Source: Treponema sp. (lineage in GTDB: Bacteria; Spirochaetota; Spirochaetia; Treponematales; Treponemataceae). From it: a DNA stretch of 54,344 nt. The notes below the pieces were generated by a model. That model had not been told where the DNA came from, ran no database searches, and saw nothing but the letters and a program-made list of their open reading frames with translations. The translations under genes and the position numbers were made by a program. The stretch's first letter is position 1, and the number at the start of each line of letters is the position of its first letter. The DNA lies in the NCBI GenBank assembly GCA_016293645.1, contig JAEDDW010000006.1, forward strand, positions 1 to 54,344. Reading direction: 5' to 3'. Shown in pieces: positions 8,966 through 17,751 of the stretch.

Positions 8966-9925
8966 TTATGCCTCCGAATGCTTCTTAGGCTGACGCTCTT
9001 TAACGAGCCAGTTAATGCCATTAGCAAGAATAATTGTAATAATAAATACGCCGATAGCGATTGCTGCTGCGTATGCATAGTCAGATTTACCCTGGAATCC
9101 CATGTTGTACAGGTAAACTGCCATAGTACGGATCTTGTAGTCAGGACCACCGCGCATATCTGTAAGAAGGAATGGAATTTCGAACAACTGCATACCACCA
9201 ATCATTGATGTTACAAGGATGTAGAACATCATTGGGCGAAGCAATGGAAGAGTAACATACAAAGTCTGCTGTCTCTGGTTTGCACCGTCAACGATTGCAG
9301 CTTCATAAAGTGATGGAGAAATACTTGTAATACCTGCCATAAGCATGATCAATGTATGTCCACACCACATCCACCACTGGATGAATGAAACGATAAGTCT
9401 TGAAGCATTAGGCATACGGAAGAAGTTAAAGCCCTGCTTTACTGTTTCTCCGTCGATTGTACCTTCTGCCCATATATTAAGGGTACCAGTAAGGAACTGG
9501 TTTACAGGACCGATCGGATATGCAAACAAACTGCGGAACAAGATAGCAATAGATGCTGTTGTAAGCAGGTTAGGCATATAGAATACAGCTCTGAACACGC
9601 CTTTACATTTCAAATTCAAACGCAAATCTGTAAACCAGATTGCAAAAATAAGGGCAATACCAAGCTGTGGAGCAAAGTTTGCACCCCACATGATAAATGT
9701 ATTTCTTACAGCACCCCAGAAGAACTTGTCTGTAACAAGTCTCTGGAAATTTGCAAGTCCTACAAATCCCATGTCTGTCTTAAAACCTTTTACATCACTA
9801 AATCCAAGCAAAAGTGTATAAATAACCGGCCAAAGCTGGAAAGCCGCATACACAAGAATAAAAGGCAAAACAAAGAAATAACCAGCTCTGTTTACTCTTG
9901 TTTCTATTCCGGATTTTTTCTTCAT
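8966..9925 (-). CDS. ABC sugar transporter permease, MalF/carbohydrate uptake 1 type
   Basis: Inner-membrane partner permease, 319 residues, with predicted helices beginning at AGYFFVLPFILVYAAFQLWP. The EAA loop reads SLYEAAIVDGANQRQQTLYV followed by TLPLLRP, the ATPase-docking site of this class. I place the start at the ATG at 9925, with GAGGTG about five bases upstream; an in-frame TTG lies one codon earlier. It follows the binding-protein gene after a gap of about 90 bases that holds a hairpin. This gap probably lets the binding protein be made in excess over the membrane parts, as is usual in such operons. Confidence 0.93.
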   Translation of the reverse strand: MKKKSGIETRVNRAGYFFVLPFILVYAAFQLWPVIYTLLLGFSDVKGFKTDMGFVGLANFQRLVTDKFFWGAVRNTFIMWGANFAPQLGIALIFAIWFTDLRLNLKCKGVFRAVFYMPNLLTTASIAILFRSLFAYPIGPVNQFLTGTLNIWAEGTIDGETVKQGFNFFRMPNASRLIVSFIQWWMWCGHTLIMLMAGITSISPSLYEAAIVDGANQRQQTLYVTLPLLRPMMFYILVTSMIGGMQLFEIPFLLTDMRGGPDYKIRTMAVYLYNMGFQGKSDYAYAAAIAIGVFIITIILANGINWLVKERQPKKHSEA

Positions 9926-9958
9926 CAAAGCACCTCACAAATTCCGGCAGAAACCGGA

Positions 9959-9994
9959 TAAAAAAATAGCCCAATATAGCCGCCGAAGCGGCTA
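9959..9994 (-). terminator. Intercistronic hairpin (attenuator or mRNA stabiliser) after the binding-protein gene
   Basis: A 7-bp stem TAGCCGC/GCGGCTA with a 4-base loop (9977-9994) lies behind the binding-protein stop. A run of seven T begins about ten bases further on the minus strand (9960-9966). The distance to the T-run makes it a leaky terminator or a 3'-end stabiliser rather than a full stop. Confidence 0.5.
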
Positions 9995-10019
9995 CATCAG
10001 GCATTATGAACTAAGTAAA

Positions 10020-11324
10020 TTAGTCACCGAGTCCAAGCTGAGCCTTTGCCTGTTCCTTGAAGTCAGCAATTGCCTGTGCCTTAGACTTTTCACCGTTTAC
10101 ATAAGCACCAACAGCTTCACCGAAGATTCCTTCAACTGCCTGGTCTGTACCCTGTGAAAGCTTTCCGTTAACAGACTTAGCCATTTCAGCAAATTCTGCG
10201 TAGTGGTTCTGTCCACCAAGGAATGGTTCAGAGAATGTATCCTTAACCTTGTTAACAACCTTAGCGTTAGAAACAACGTCACCTGTGTCACGAGCCCATG
10301 CCTCGAGGAATGTGTCGTCTGTTGCAACGTACTTGATGAGTTCCTTAGCTGCATTTGGGTTCTTTGTCTTTGCCCATGCACCTACCCATGTACCACCCCA
10401 GCGGTATCCAACTGGACCAGCACACATTGCCCAGTCACCTGATGTTTCTGGAGCATTTGTCTTAAGAACGTAGTGGAGACCCCATGTTGGGAGGAAGTAA
10501 GAGAATACTTCCTTTACGTTTCCAGATTCATCAGCAAGAACACCCTTCATACCAGCGAACCAACCTTCTGACCACTGTCCTACGCGTCCTTCAAGACCCT
10601 TGTCGTGAAGTGTCTTACACATATCCATGTATTCTTCCATAAGTGGATCAATAACAAGCTTGTCATTTACAACCCATGGAGACTTGCGTCCTGATGAGTA
10701 AGGCTTGAACAAATCACCTGTTGAAGAAACGATGTAACAGTTTCCGTTTGACTTGCTCTTGAGAAGATCTGCTGTCTCAAGGAACTTGTTCCAGTTAGCA
10801 AGATACTTCTGTACTTCTGCTGGATCATCTGTACCGAGGTACTTCTTTGCAAGTGAGCGGCGGTAGAATACAGCACCTGGTGTTACCTGCCATGAGAGAC
10901 CGTATACCTTTCCGTTGTATGTACCAACTTCTGCTGGATAAGCAATCATCTTGTCCTTGATTTCATTGTAAACGTCTGTAAGGTCAAGAAGAAGTCCTGA
11001 TTCAACATACTTGCGAACGAATGCGTCTTCGAGAGCGAAAACGTCTGGACATCCTGAACCAGATGCGAGAACTGGGTCAAGCTTGTTTGGGAACTGGTCT
11101 GTTGGTGTGAGTGAGTATTCAACTTCATACTTACCCTTGAAGCGACCATCTTCCTGGAAATACTTTGTGATCATTCCGTCCAATTCATCTGTGAATGACC
11201 ATACTACGAGCTTATTGCTTGCATCCTTACCTGCTGAAGCCTTAGCTCCATCCTTTTTTGCACATCCAACGAGTGCGAGTGATGCACATGCTACTGCAGC
11301 AGCTACTGCAACCATTTTCTTCAT
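10020..11324 (-). CDS. ABC sugar-binding lipoprotein (solute-binding family 1)
   Basis: Extracytoplasmic sugar receptor that hands its ligand to the two permeases encoded behind it. The 434-residue protein begins with a lipoprotein signal and lipobox (SLALVGC, Cys at about residue 21), then an Ala/Lys/Gly linker. The mature part fits the MalE/UgpB-type fold (KLVVWSFTDELDG at the start, GTYNGKVYGLSWQ, GGTWVGAWAKTKNPNAAKEL). GGAGG lies six bases before the ATG. Being first in the operon and followed by a hairpin, it is likely the most abundant product. It is rich in aromatic residues suited to stacking on sugars, but the ligand cannot be deduced. Confidence 0.94.
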   Translation of the reverse strand: MKKMVAVAAAVACASLALVGCAKKDGAKASAGKDASNKLVVWSFTDELDGMITKYFQEDGRFKGKYEVEYSLTPTDQFPNKLDPVLASGSGCPDVFALEDAFVRKYVESGLLLDLTDVYNEIKDKMIAYPAEVGTYNGKVYGLSWQVTPGAVFYRRSLAKKYLGTDDPAEVQKYLANWNKFLETADLLKSKSNGNCYIVSSTGDLFKPYSSGRKSPWVVNDKLVIDPLMEEYMDMCKTLHDKGLEGRVGQWSEGWFAGMKGVLADESGNVKEVFSYFLPTWGLHYVLKTNAPETSGDWAMCAGPVGYRWGGTWVGAWAKTKNPNAAKELIKYVATDDTFLEAWARDTGDVVSNAKVVNKVKDTFSEPFLGGQNHYAEFAEMAKSVNGKLSQGTDQAVEGIFGEAVGAYVNGEKSKAQAIADFKEQAKAQLGLGD

Positions 11325-11754
11325 ACGTTCCTCCTATTAGTTATGCATATGAAAATATAACATCGGACTCCATTTTTTAAATTTTTTTAGGAACCCGAGG
11401 GTTTACAAAAGATTAACCGGTTGCCAAGAAGGACTTGTGATTTATATATCACATGGCAACCGGTTTCCATTTATTAGTATATGCCTGACAAATTAAATTG
11501 TCAAACAATTTTTTTATATTTTTCCTTCACGGAATGAATTTTAACCTACTTTATCAATTCTTGCAAATTTTTTGTGGAAAAAAACGCAATAATTCAAATT
11601 TTTTCAATAGATATCATTATCTTGGTGAATTATTCTCTTATTTATACTGAAATCATGCTGTTTTTGATCAGTTATCTGCTTTTTTGTTCACGATTGTAGA
11701 CAATTCTAATCAAATAGTGTTATATCAGTTCAAAACAATTGAAAGGAGTTTAAA
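11325..11754. promoter_or_regulatory. Shared divergent control region of the sugar locus
   Basis: This 430-base A/T-rich gap holds no gene. It separates the leftward transport operon from the rightward GH94 gene and contains the twin operators described separately. For GH94 a candidate promoter is TAGACA (11697-11702) with TGTTATAT (11718-11725), about 30 bases before the TTG start. For the operon, GGAGG precedes the ATG at 11324 and TATATT-like sequence lies about 25 bases upstream of it; no convincing -35 is seen. Confidence 0.55.
11411..11466. promoter_or_regulatory. Twin LacI-type operators in a nested inverted repeat
   Basis: Two copies of the palindrome AACCGGTT (11415-11422 and 11458-11465) have centres 43 bp apart, about four helical turns. 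They are extended as AACCGGTTGCCA and TGGCAACCGGTT, so the pair itself is an inverted repeat. Between them a further inverted pair TGTGAT/ATCACA lies at 11436-11453. A CG-centred 8-bp core is typical of LacI-family sites, and the LacI gene closes the adjacent operon. Confidence 0.65.
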
Positions 11755-14181
11755 TTGCAGTACGGCTATTTTGACGATGAAGCAATGGAATACGTTGTAA
11801 CACGCCCAGACACACCTACATCTTGGAGCAACTATCTTGGTTCCACAGAATACGGTGCTGTCATCACAAACAATGCTGGCGGTTACGGTTTTTACAAATC
11901 TGGTGCACAGGGAAGATTCATGCGCCTCAGATTCAACTCAATCCCAATGGATCAGCCGGGAAGATACTTCTACCTTCGCGATATGGAAAGCAAGGACTAC
12001 TGGTCTGCATCCTGGCAGCCTGTAGGAAAGCCACTCGATAAATACAAGAGCATCTGCCGCCACGGTACTGCTTACTCAATCTTCGAAACTGAATATGAAG
12101 GCATCAAGTCTGAAGCAAAGTACTTTGTTCCTCTTGGACAGACTTTCGAATACTGGAGACTCAAGGTAACAAATACAGGTTCAAAGGCAAGAAAACTCCG
12201 TGCTTTCACATACTGTGAATTCTCTAACCAGTGGAACACAACTCAGGACCAGGTCAACCTCCAGTACTCAATCTTCATCTGTAAGGGAGAAAAGGCAAAG
12301 GAGAACATGCTCCGCTACTCCATCCACGAAAACCTTTACCTCCAGCACCAGAAGAATCCAGCTATCGGTGACTACATGAGCGAATGGATGGCCCTCGTTG
12401 GACAGCCAATGACAGGTTACGATACAGACCGCCAGTCATTCATCGGTACATACGGAAGCTACAAGGAACCTGATTCAGTCATCAACGGGGAATGCAAGAA
12501 TTCTAATGCATACGGTGACAACATCTGTGGTTCAATGCAGTCTGACATCGAACTTGCACCAGGCGAAACAAAGGAACTTGTAGTTCTTCTTGGCATCGGC
12601 GATGCAAACGTTGAAGGCGAAAAGGCCGTAAAGGAATTCGGCTCTATCGCAAAGTGCGACGAAGAATTCGACAAGCTTGTCAAGGCATGGCATGCAAAGC
12701 TGGGAAGCCTCAACGTCAAGACTCCGGATGAAGACATCAACCACACAGTAAATGTCTGGGGACTTTACAACTGTCTCATTACATTTGCATGGTCACGCGC
12801 AGCTTCCCTTGTCTACAACGGAGAACGCGACGGTCTCGGCTACCGTGACTCAGTTCAGGACATCCTCGGTGTTTCAGCAGCTATCCCAGAAGAAGCAGAA
12901 GAACGCCTTGTTCGCCTCTTGAGCGGACAGTTTGCAAACGGCGGTGCCCTCCCGGTTATTTCAAAGGACTTCGTTGCAGGAAAGCAGAAAATGATTCCGG
13001 CAGAAGAATTCCGTTCAGACGACTGCCAGTGGTTCTTCAATGCAATTCCATGTTTCGTTGCTGAAACAGGAAAGTTTGACTTCTACAACCGCGTAGTACC
13101 TTACGCAGACCAGGGTGAAGCAACAGTATACGGACACCTTAAGCAGGCACTCCTTTTCAACCTTGAAAGAACGGGTGCAAACGGGCTCCCTTGCGGACTC
13201 CTTGCAGACTGGAACGACTGTCTTAAACTTGGCTACCACGGTGAATCCCTCTTCGTTGCATTCCAGCTGCGCCTTGGACTTACAACATACGCAGACATTT
13301 CAAAGCGTCTTGGAAAGGGAGACGAAGCAAAGTGGGCAATCGCAGAACGCGACAAGCTTGATGCAAACATTCAGAAGAAGTGCTGGGATGGAAAGTGGTT
13401 CGTTTGGGCAATCGCTGAAGACGGAACAGTTTACGGAACTCACTCAATCGAAGAAGGACAGATCTACTTCAATACTCAGGTATGGTCAGTTCTTTCAGGT
13501 GCTGCAACTCCAGACCAGGTTCGCGACTGTCTTGCAAGCGTAAAGGAAAAGCTTGCAACACCTTACGGACTTATGCTCTGTGCTCCACCATTCATCTACG
13601 CAAGCCGCAACATCATGACCTCTGTTGTATATCCTGCAGGCATTAAGGAAAATGCAGGTATCTTCAACCATACACAGGGTTGGGGCGTTATCGCAGAAAT
13701 CATGCGCGGAAACGGAGACCAGGCTTACGAATACCTTAAGGCTGCCCTTCCTGCCGCATACAACACAAAGGCAGAAGTTCGCCAGAGCGAACCATATGTA
13801 ATCGGTCAGACAACATATTCTTCTGTTAGCCCTCGTGCAGGAAACACAAGAGTATCCTGGCTTTCTGGTGCCGCTACATGGAACTACTATTCCATTACTC
13901 AGTACATGCTCGGTATCAGACCTCAGTACGACGGCCTCCTGCTTGATCCATGTCTCAAATCAGACTGGGACGGCTTTACGGCAGACCGCCGCTGGAGAGG
14001 AATGAACCTTCACATCGAAGTAAAGAACCCGCAGCATGTCAACAAGGGTATTGAATACATCGAAGTGGATGGAAAGAAAATCGAAGCAGCAGTTGTTCCT
14101 GTATCGATGCTCAAAGACGGCAGCAAGATCGTTGCCTACATGGGCAAGAATGCAGTAGCAGTTGAAAACGAAAGGATGTAA
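11755..14181 (+). CDS. GH94 disaccharide phosphorylase (cellobiose/chitobiose phosphorylase-like)
   Basis: Cytoplasmic inverting phosphorylase splitting a beta-linked disaccharide with phosphate into a sugar 1-phosphate plus a free sugar, which saves ATP. At 808 residues it has full GH94 length: N-terminal beta-sandwich, helical linker, (alpha/alpha)6 barrel and C-terminal cap. The motif ADWNDC (residues 484-489) holds the general acid, expected at D488 by analogy with cellobiose and chitobiose phosphorylases. The loop is unusual after that point (ADWNDCLKLGYHGES rather than ADWNDCLNL), so the acceptor sugar is uncertain. The start is TTG with AAAGGAG upstream; MQYGYFDD is the classic GH94 N-terminus. 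It faces the LacI-controlled operon. Codons end in C more often than in neighbours, suggesting high expression. Confidence 0.92.
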   Translation: MQYGYFDDEAMEYVVTRPDTPTSWSNYLGSTEYGAVITNNAGGYGFYKSGAQGRFMRLRFNSIPMDQPGRYFYLRDMESKDYWSASWQPVGKPLDKYKSICRHGTAYSIFETEYEGIKSEAKYFVPLGQTFEYWRLKVTNTGSKARKLRAFTYCEFSNQWNTTQDQVNLQYSIFICKGEKAKENMLRYSIHENLYLQHQKNPAIGDYMSEWMALVGQPMTGYDTDRQSFIGTYGSYKEPDSVINGECKNSNAYGDNICGSMQSDIELAPGETKELVVLLGIGDANVEGEKAVKEFGSIAKCDEEFDKLVKAWHAKLGSLNVKTPDEDINHTVNVWGLYNCLITFAWSRAASLVYNGERDGLGYRDSVQDILGVSAAIPEEAEERLVRLLSGQFANGGALPVISKDFVAGKQKMIPAEEFRSDDCQWFFNAIPCFVAETGKFDFYNRVVPYADQGEATVYGHLKQALLFNLERTGANGLPCGLLADWNDCLKLGYHGESLFVAFQLRLGLTTYADISKRLGKGDEAKWAIAERDKLDANIQKKCWDGKWFVWAIAEDGTVYGTHSIEEGQIYFNTQVWSVLSGAATPDQVRDCLASVKEKLATPYGLMLCAPPFIYASRNIMTSVVYPAGIKENAGIFNHTQGWGVIAEIMRGNGDQAYEYLKAALPAAYNTKAEVRQSEPYVIGQTTYSSVSPRAGNTRVSWLSGAATWNYYSITQYMLGIRPQYDGLLLDPCLKSDWDGFTADRRWRGMNLHIEVKNPQHVNKGIEYIEVDGKKIEAAVVPVSMLKDGSKIVAYMGKNAVAVENERM

Positions 14182-14212
14182 ATTTTTCGCTTTTCTATAA
14201 CTCCATAAAAAA

Positions 14213-14252
14213 GCAAGGGGGCTGTCCCAAAAATATGGGACAGCCCTTCTTT
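14213..14252. terminator. Bidirectional intrinsic terminator built from family-1 repeat ends
   Basis: A perfect 10-bp stem GGGCTGTCCC/GGGACAGCCC (14219-14228 and 14237-14246) with an 8-base loop. It is followed by TTCTTTT on the right and preceded by an A-rich stretch on the left. The arms equal the termini of the family-1 dispersed repeat without its interior. It ends GH94 transcripts and probably those of tcdA from the other side. Confidence 0.85.
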
Positions 14253-14340
14253 TACATAGAAAACATATATATTTTGCTTGCCGAAATTGCCTCCAAAACA
14301 CAGAGCCTGTCTCCTTCAATGTTGCTGCTAGAATCATCTG

Positions 14341-15054
14341 TCATGCTCCTACAATATCATTTATCACTGTACCTGCAATTATGAGGCCAGCTACAGAAGG
14401 GGCAAAGGCTGTACTCCCAGGAACTGTACCCATACCCAATCTTTCTGTATCTTCATCTGTCGCTGTTACAACAGGTTTTTCAGTTGAAAAAAGAACTTTT
14501 ACACCCTTTATTCCTCTGGATTTCAATTCCTTACGCATTACACGTGCTAGAGGACAGACTGATGTTTGTTCAATATCTGCAACCATAAACTTCGTTGGAT
14601 CAATTTTATTTCCTGCCCCCATGCAACTGATGACAGGAACTCCTTCCAATTTTGCTTTACGAATTATTTCAATTTTTGCCGATACTGTATCTACTGCATC
14701 TACGATATAACTGTACCCACTAAAATCAAAGGTATCAGAATTTTCCGGAAGAAAAAAACATTCTTTTTCTTCTATTATAATACCAGGATTTATATCAAGG
14801 CACCTGTCTTTCATAACGCTTACCTTGGATTTTCCTATTGTACTGTGCAATGCAACAATCTGTCTGTTTATATTGGTTACAGAAACAACATCCTTATCAA
14901 CCAGCATCATCTGGCCTATGCCACTTCTTGCAAGAGCTTCGACAATATATCCTCCAACACCACCAACGCCAAAAACTGCAACCTTTGCTTTGTGTAGTTT
15001 TTCCATACCACTGGCACCATATATCATTCTTATTCTTGCAAATTGATCATTCAT
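14341..15054 (-). CDS. tcdA: tRNA threonylcarbamoyladenosine dehydratase TcdA (CsdL/YgdL)
   Basis: ThiF/E1-like enzyme that cyclises t6A at position 37 of ANN-decoding tRNAs to ct6A, using ATP. The 237-residue protein has the Rossmann ATP-binding loop VFGVGGVGG, the Asp of LVDKD, and the family blocks VTNINRQIVALHS, YIVDAVDTVSAK, IDPTKFMVADI and VLFSTEKP, which follow E. coli TcdA closely. I use the ATG at 15054: it overlaps the stop of the histidine-kinase gene as ATGA and has AGAGAG upstream. A longer open frame reaches 15102 but runs into the kinase gene. Translational coupling to a two-component system is an odd context for a tRNA-modifying enzyme. Confidence 0.92.
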   Translation of the reverse strand: MNDQFARIRMIYGASGMEKLHKAKVAVFGVGGVGGYIVEALARSGIGQMMLVDKDVVSVTNINRQIVALHSTIGKSKVSVMKDRCLDINPGIIIEEKECFFLPENSDTFDFSGYSYIVDAVDTVSAKIEIIRKAKLEGVPVISCMGAGNKIDPTKFMVADIEQTSVCPLARVMRKELKSRGIKGVKVLFSTEKPVVTATDEDTERLGMGTVPGSTAFAPSVAGLIIAGTVINDIVGA

Positions 15055-16436
15055 GTATTTCTCTCTTTGGGAAATATTAAGGTTACGGTTGTACCACAGC
15101 ATCCATCGCTGAAAATCTGTACCTCCCCATTATGAACATCCATAATACTTTTAACAATGGAAAGACCAAGTCCATTACCTTTTTTTCCACGGTTATGTGA
15201 CTCATCTCCACGATAGAATCTTTTCATCACGTGAGGTAATGCCTCTGGTTTGATTCCAGGACCATTATCCTTTATGCTCAGTTCTGTACCCCTATCTGTA
15301 ACCTTTTCTTCTATTTTAATAGTTACAAAATCTGGATCTGAATATTTCACGCTATTAGAAACAATTATTGTCATTGCCTCATACAGCAACTCACTGTCAC
15401 AGAAAATAGAATCTGTATCCATATTTCCGATGATGACTTCGGAATTGACCGCCCATGCTTCCGTATCTTCCTTTAGCCGCTGTACAAGTTCTCCGATAGC
15501 GACATTGGTTCTATTGAACTTTACGGTACCTCGTTCAAGTCTTGAAATCTGAAGAAGATTTTCGATGATCATCTGCATTGAATGAACTTCGTCATTGAGT
15601 CTGTTGATGGATTTTTCAAGCTGAACAGGATCATCTTTTCCCCACCGACGAATCAAGTTTGCATGGCCTGAAATTACTGACAACGGCGTTTTCAGTTCAT
15701 GGGAAACATCCGCAGTAAACTGCCTTTCCCTTTCGAAGTCTTCCTTGATTTTCTCGAACAATTTATTGAATGTTCTTGCAAGATCATCGAATTCATCATC
15801 AGATCCGGCTATCTCAAAGTGTGTTGAATTGCCAAAATCCATGGATTCCGCGGTCCTTGCCATTTTTTTTACCGGGTTGATTGTTGATTTGATGATCGCA
15901 TATGAAGACAAAAAAGACACAAGAATCAATGGTACTGAAAAAAGTAAAATAGTTAAAAACAGATCATAAAGAATACGGACCGCGTAATCCCTGTCCATGT
16001 TTATGGAAGCCTGAACGACCAGGGACATTCCTTCACAGACAAAGTTCCTGGTCCTGTAAAGTACATTCAGATCCCCATCTATGAAATAGTTTTTTTCAAG
16101 ATATATTACGGACTTGTCTTTTGTTTCCGGCAGATTCACGATGAACGGATCATTTGTAAATAATGTTTCTTTCGATTCTTTTTCGTAGATGCACAAAGAT
16201 ACGAAATACGGAATGTCAGGAAGATCGCCCGAATAAATGCTGGACAAACCTTTTTCCATTCCCTGCTTTTCAACATTCTCCAGAATAACAGCAAGAAGAA
16301 TCTCCTGACGCTTTCTATAATTCCGTCGTAACAGAAAGACAAAGAGAACAACAAACGCAATGATTATGACGGCAATGAGCATGGAAAACGTCACGGCCAG
16401 ATTAAAAGCCTTTGATTTGAAAACGTTTTTCTTCAA
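15051..16436 (-). CDS. Sensor histidine kinase with HAMP domain
   Basis: Membrane sensor kinase of a two-component pair, 461 residues. Helix 1 (about residues 13-36) and helix 2 (about 155-180, LFLTILLFSVPLILVSFLSS) enclose an extracytoplasmic sensor of about 120 residues. HAMP follows, then HisKA with the phospho-acceptor His in FTADVSHELKTPLSVISGHA, and an HATPase with N-box IIVSNSVKYSD, G1 DNGPGIK and G2 GNGLGLSIVKSI. The start codon is TTG, supported by GGAG eight bases upstream within the end of the regulator gene two bases away. The domain order is that of CusS/ArlS-like kinases. The signal is unknown; the secreted proteins next door suggest an envelope cue. Confidence 0.95.
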   Translation of the reverse strand: MKKNVFKSKAFNLAVTFSMLIAVIIIAFVVLFVFLLRRNYRKRQEILLAVILENVEKQGMEKGLSSIYSGDLPDIPYFVSLCIYEKESKETLFTNDPFIVNLPETKDKSVIYLEKNYFIDGDLNVLYRTRNFVCEGMSLVVQASINMDRDYAVRILYDLFLTILLFSVPLILVSFLSSYAIIKSTINPVKKMARTAESMDFGNSTHFEIAGSDDEFDDLARTFNKLFEKIKEDFERERQFTADVSHELKTPLSVISGHANLIRRWGKDDPVQLEKSINRLNDEVHSMQMIIENLLQISRLERGTVKFNRTNVAIGELVQRLKEDTEAWAVNSEVIIGNMDTDSIFCDSELLYEAMTIIVSNSVKYSDPDFVTIKIEEKVTDRGTELSIKDNGPGIKPEALPHVMKRFYRGDESHNRGKKGNGLGLSIVKSIMDVHNGEVQIFSDGCCGTTVTLIFPKERNT

Positions 16437-16438
16437 TC

Positions 16439-17107
16439 TTATTGCTCCGCTTTGATTACGTAACCTGCGCCTCGAACAGTAGTTATGATTCCATCTCCAA
16501 TTTTACTTCTCAAATACCTCACATATACATCAACCGCATTTTCATCAATACTGTGCTCTGTTCCCCAGACGGAATCAATGATTGTGCTTCGGGAAAGTAC
16601 AATATCTTTATTGGACAGGAGACATTTCAACAGCAGATATTCTGTCTTTGAAAGTTCAATAAGTTTACCATCAAGAGTTACTTCCATGTTTTCAGTATTA
16701 AGAATCAATTTTCCGGAAGTGTAAACCTTTCCTTCGCTGTTGGAACTTTCACTTCTTCTGATTACAGCCCTAAGCCTTGCCAGAAGTTCCTCTATCTCGA
16801 ATGGCTTTGAAATATAATCATCAGCCCCGGCATCAAGACCATTTACCTTGTCATAGGTTTCTCCGCGCGCACTCACCATTATGACCGGAATTTTTGACGT
16901 TTTTCTTATTCTCCTGAGAACCTCCAGACCGCTTATCTCAGGAAGCATTATGTCTAGCAGAATTATATCAGGTCCAAAAGATTCAAAAACAGAAAGTGCT
17001 TCCCTTCCGTCTTTTGCCCACTGAACTTCGAAACCTTCATGTACCAATTCCAGTACTTCAAATTCAGCGATACCTTCATCATCTTCTACAATAAGTATTT
17101 TTCCCAT
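16439..17107 (-). CDS. OmpR/PhoB-family response regulator
   Basis: DNA-binding partner of the kinase encoded directly downstream. The 222-residue protein has a receiver domain with acidic pair ED at residues 8-10, phospho-acceptor Asp in DIILLDIMLPEISG, conserved Ser in IMVSARG and Lys in ISKPFE. A C-terminal winged helix follows (LSKTEYLLLKCLLSN, VDVYVRYLRSKIGDGIITTV). GGCGG lies before the ATG. It sits 12 bases after the gene for a secreted Ig-like protein and two bases before the kinase gene, so the four genes including tcdA form one leftward operon. The divergent secreted-protein gene at 17752 is a plausible target. Confidence 0.95.
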   Translation of the reverse strand: MGKILIVEDDEGIAEFEVLELVHEGFEVQWAKDGREALSVFESFGPDIILLDIMLPEISGLEVLRRIRKTSKIPVIMVSARGETYDKVNGLDAGADDYISKPFEIEELLARLRAVIRRSESSNSEGKVYTSGKLILNTENMEVTLDGKLIELSKTEYLLLKCLLSNKDIVLSRSTIIDSVWGTEHSIDENAVDVYVRYLRSKIGDGIITTVRGAGYVIKAEQ

Positions 17108-17119
17108 TTTAAACCGCCG

Positions 17120-17566
17120 TTAAAAACGCACCTGCAAACCGTCTTTGATGCCGCAGTATTTCATATCCTGCATTATTTTGCCATTGTACGAATTCAGGTT
17201 CTTAAATTCAATCGAATATTCCTCATCCGGCTCAAGTATCGATATCATCATTGTTTCGCCTTTTCTATCGTAATGAAAACGGACATTGGAACCACATGGT
17301 TTTTCATTCAATAGAACAGTCTGTACATTTACGGTTCTAGGATTAATTGGCATGGAAAAGCGAACGAAAATTTCCAGCAAATCCTCTTCATTTTTTTTAT
17401 TTTTCTTTGCTGCAATTTTTGTCACCTGAAATTTTTTTTCTTCTCTATCAACTCTCATCCCATGATAAGAAACAAAACCTTTCTTTTTTGTCCGTCCAGA
17501 ACTTTCAGGAAAAAAAGAAAAACTGAATGTGAACAGCAATGCAAGTATCGTTACAATTTTTTTCAT
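17120..17566 (-). CDS. Secreted protein with Ig-like (Big_5/SbsA-type) domain
   Basis: Predicted exported protein of 148 residues; function not known. The signal peptide is MKKIVTILALLFTFSFSFFP. The mature region contains the pattern LEIFVRFSMPINPRTVNVQT followed by VLLNEKPC and ends with YSIEFKNLNSYNGK, which resembles bacterial Ig-like Big_5 domains. I start at the ATG at 17566 because it gives a clean signal peptide; the frame is open another 37 codons upstream but these look non-coding. No clear Shine-Dalgarno is present. As first gene of the regulator/kinase operon it may feed back on or assist the sensor. Identification of the fold is moderate. Confidence 0.75.
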   Translation of the reverse strand: MKKIVTILALLFTFSFSFFPESSGRTKKKGFVSYHGMRVDREEKKFQVTKIAAKKNKKNEEDLLEIFVRFSMPINPRTVNVQTVLLNEKPCGSNVRFHYDRKGETMMISILEPDEEYSIEFKNLNSYNGKIMQDMKYCGIKDGLQVRF

Positions 17567-17751
17567 TACATAACATTTTAGTTTATATAGAAAATTTGTA
17601 AACATGAAAGTTGCATTATTAGAACATTCTAATTTTGACTCAGTCATACCATTCAATTTTTTTGTAACGATATTCAACCACCATTGTTAACATCAATGAG
17701 ATCTCAACAAGCCATGATCAAAGAGAATCTTTTTTATTCGGAGGAAACATT

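Noticed and set aside
11436..11453. TGTGA...TCACA as a CRP-type site
   Set aside because: The gap is eight bases, not the six of CRP sites. Kept only as an inverted pair.
13115..13543. A 142-codon frame inside the GH94 gene
   Set aside because: It lies wholly within a full-length GH94 frame and shows no domain-like pattern; a shadow of the biased codons.
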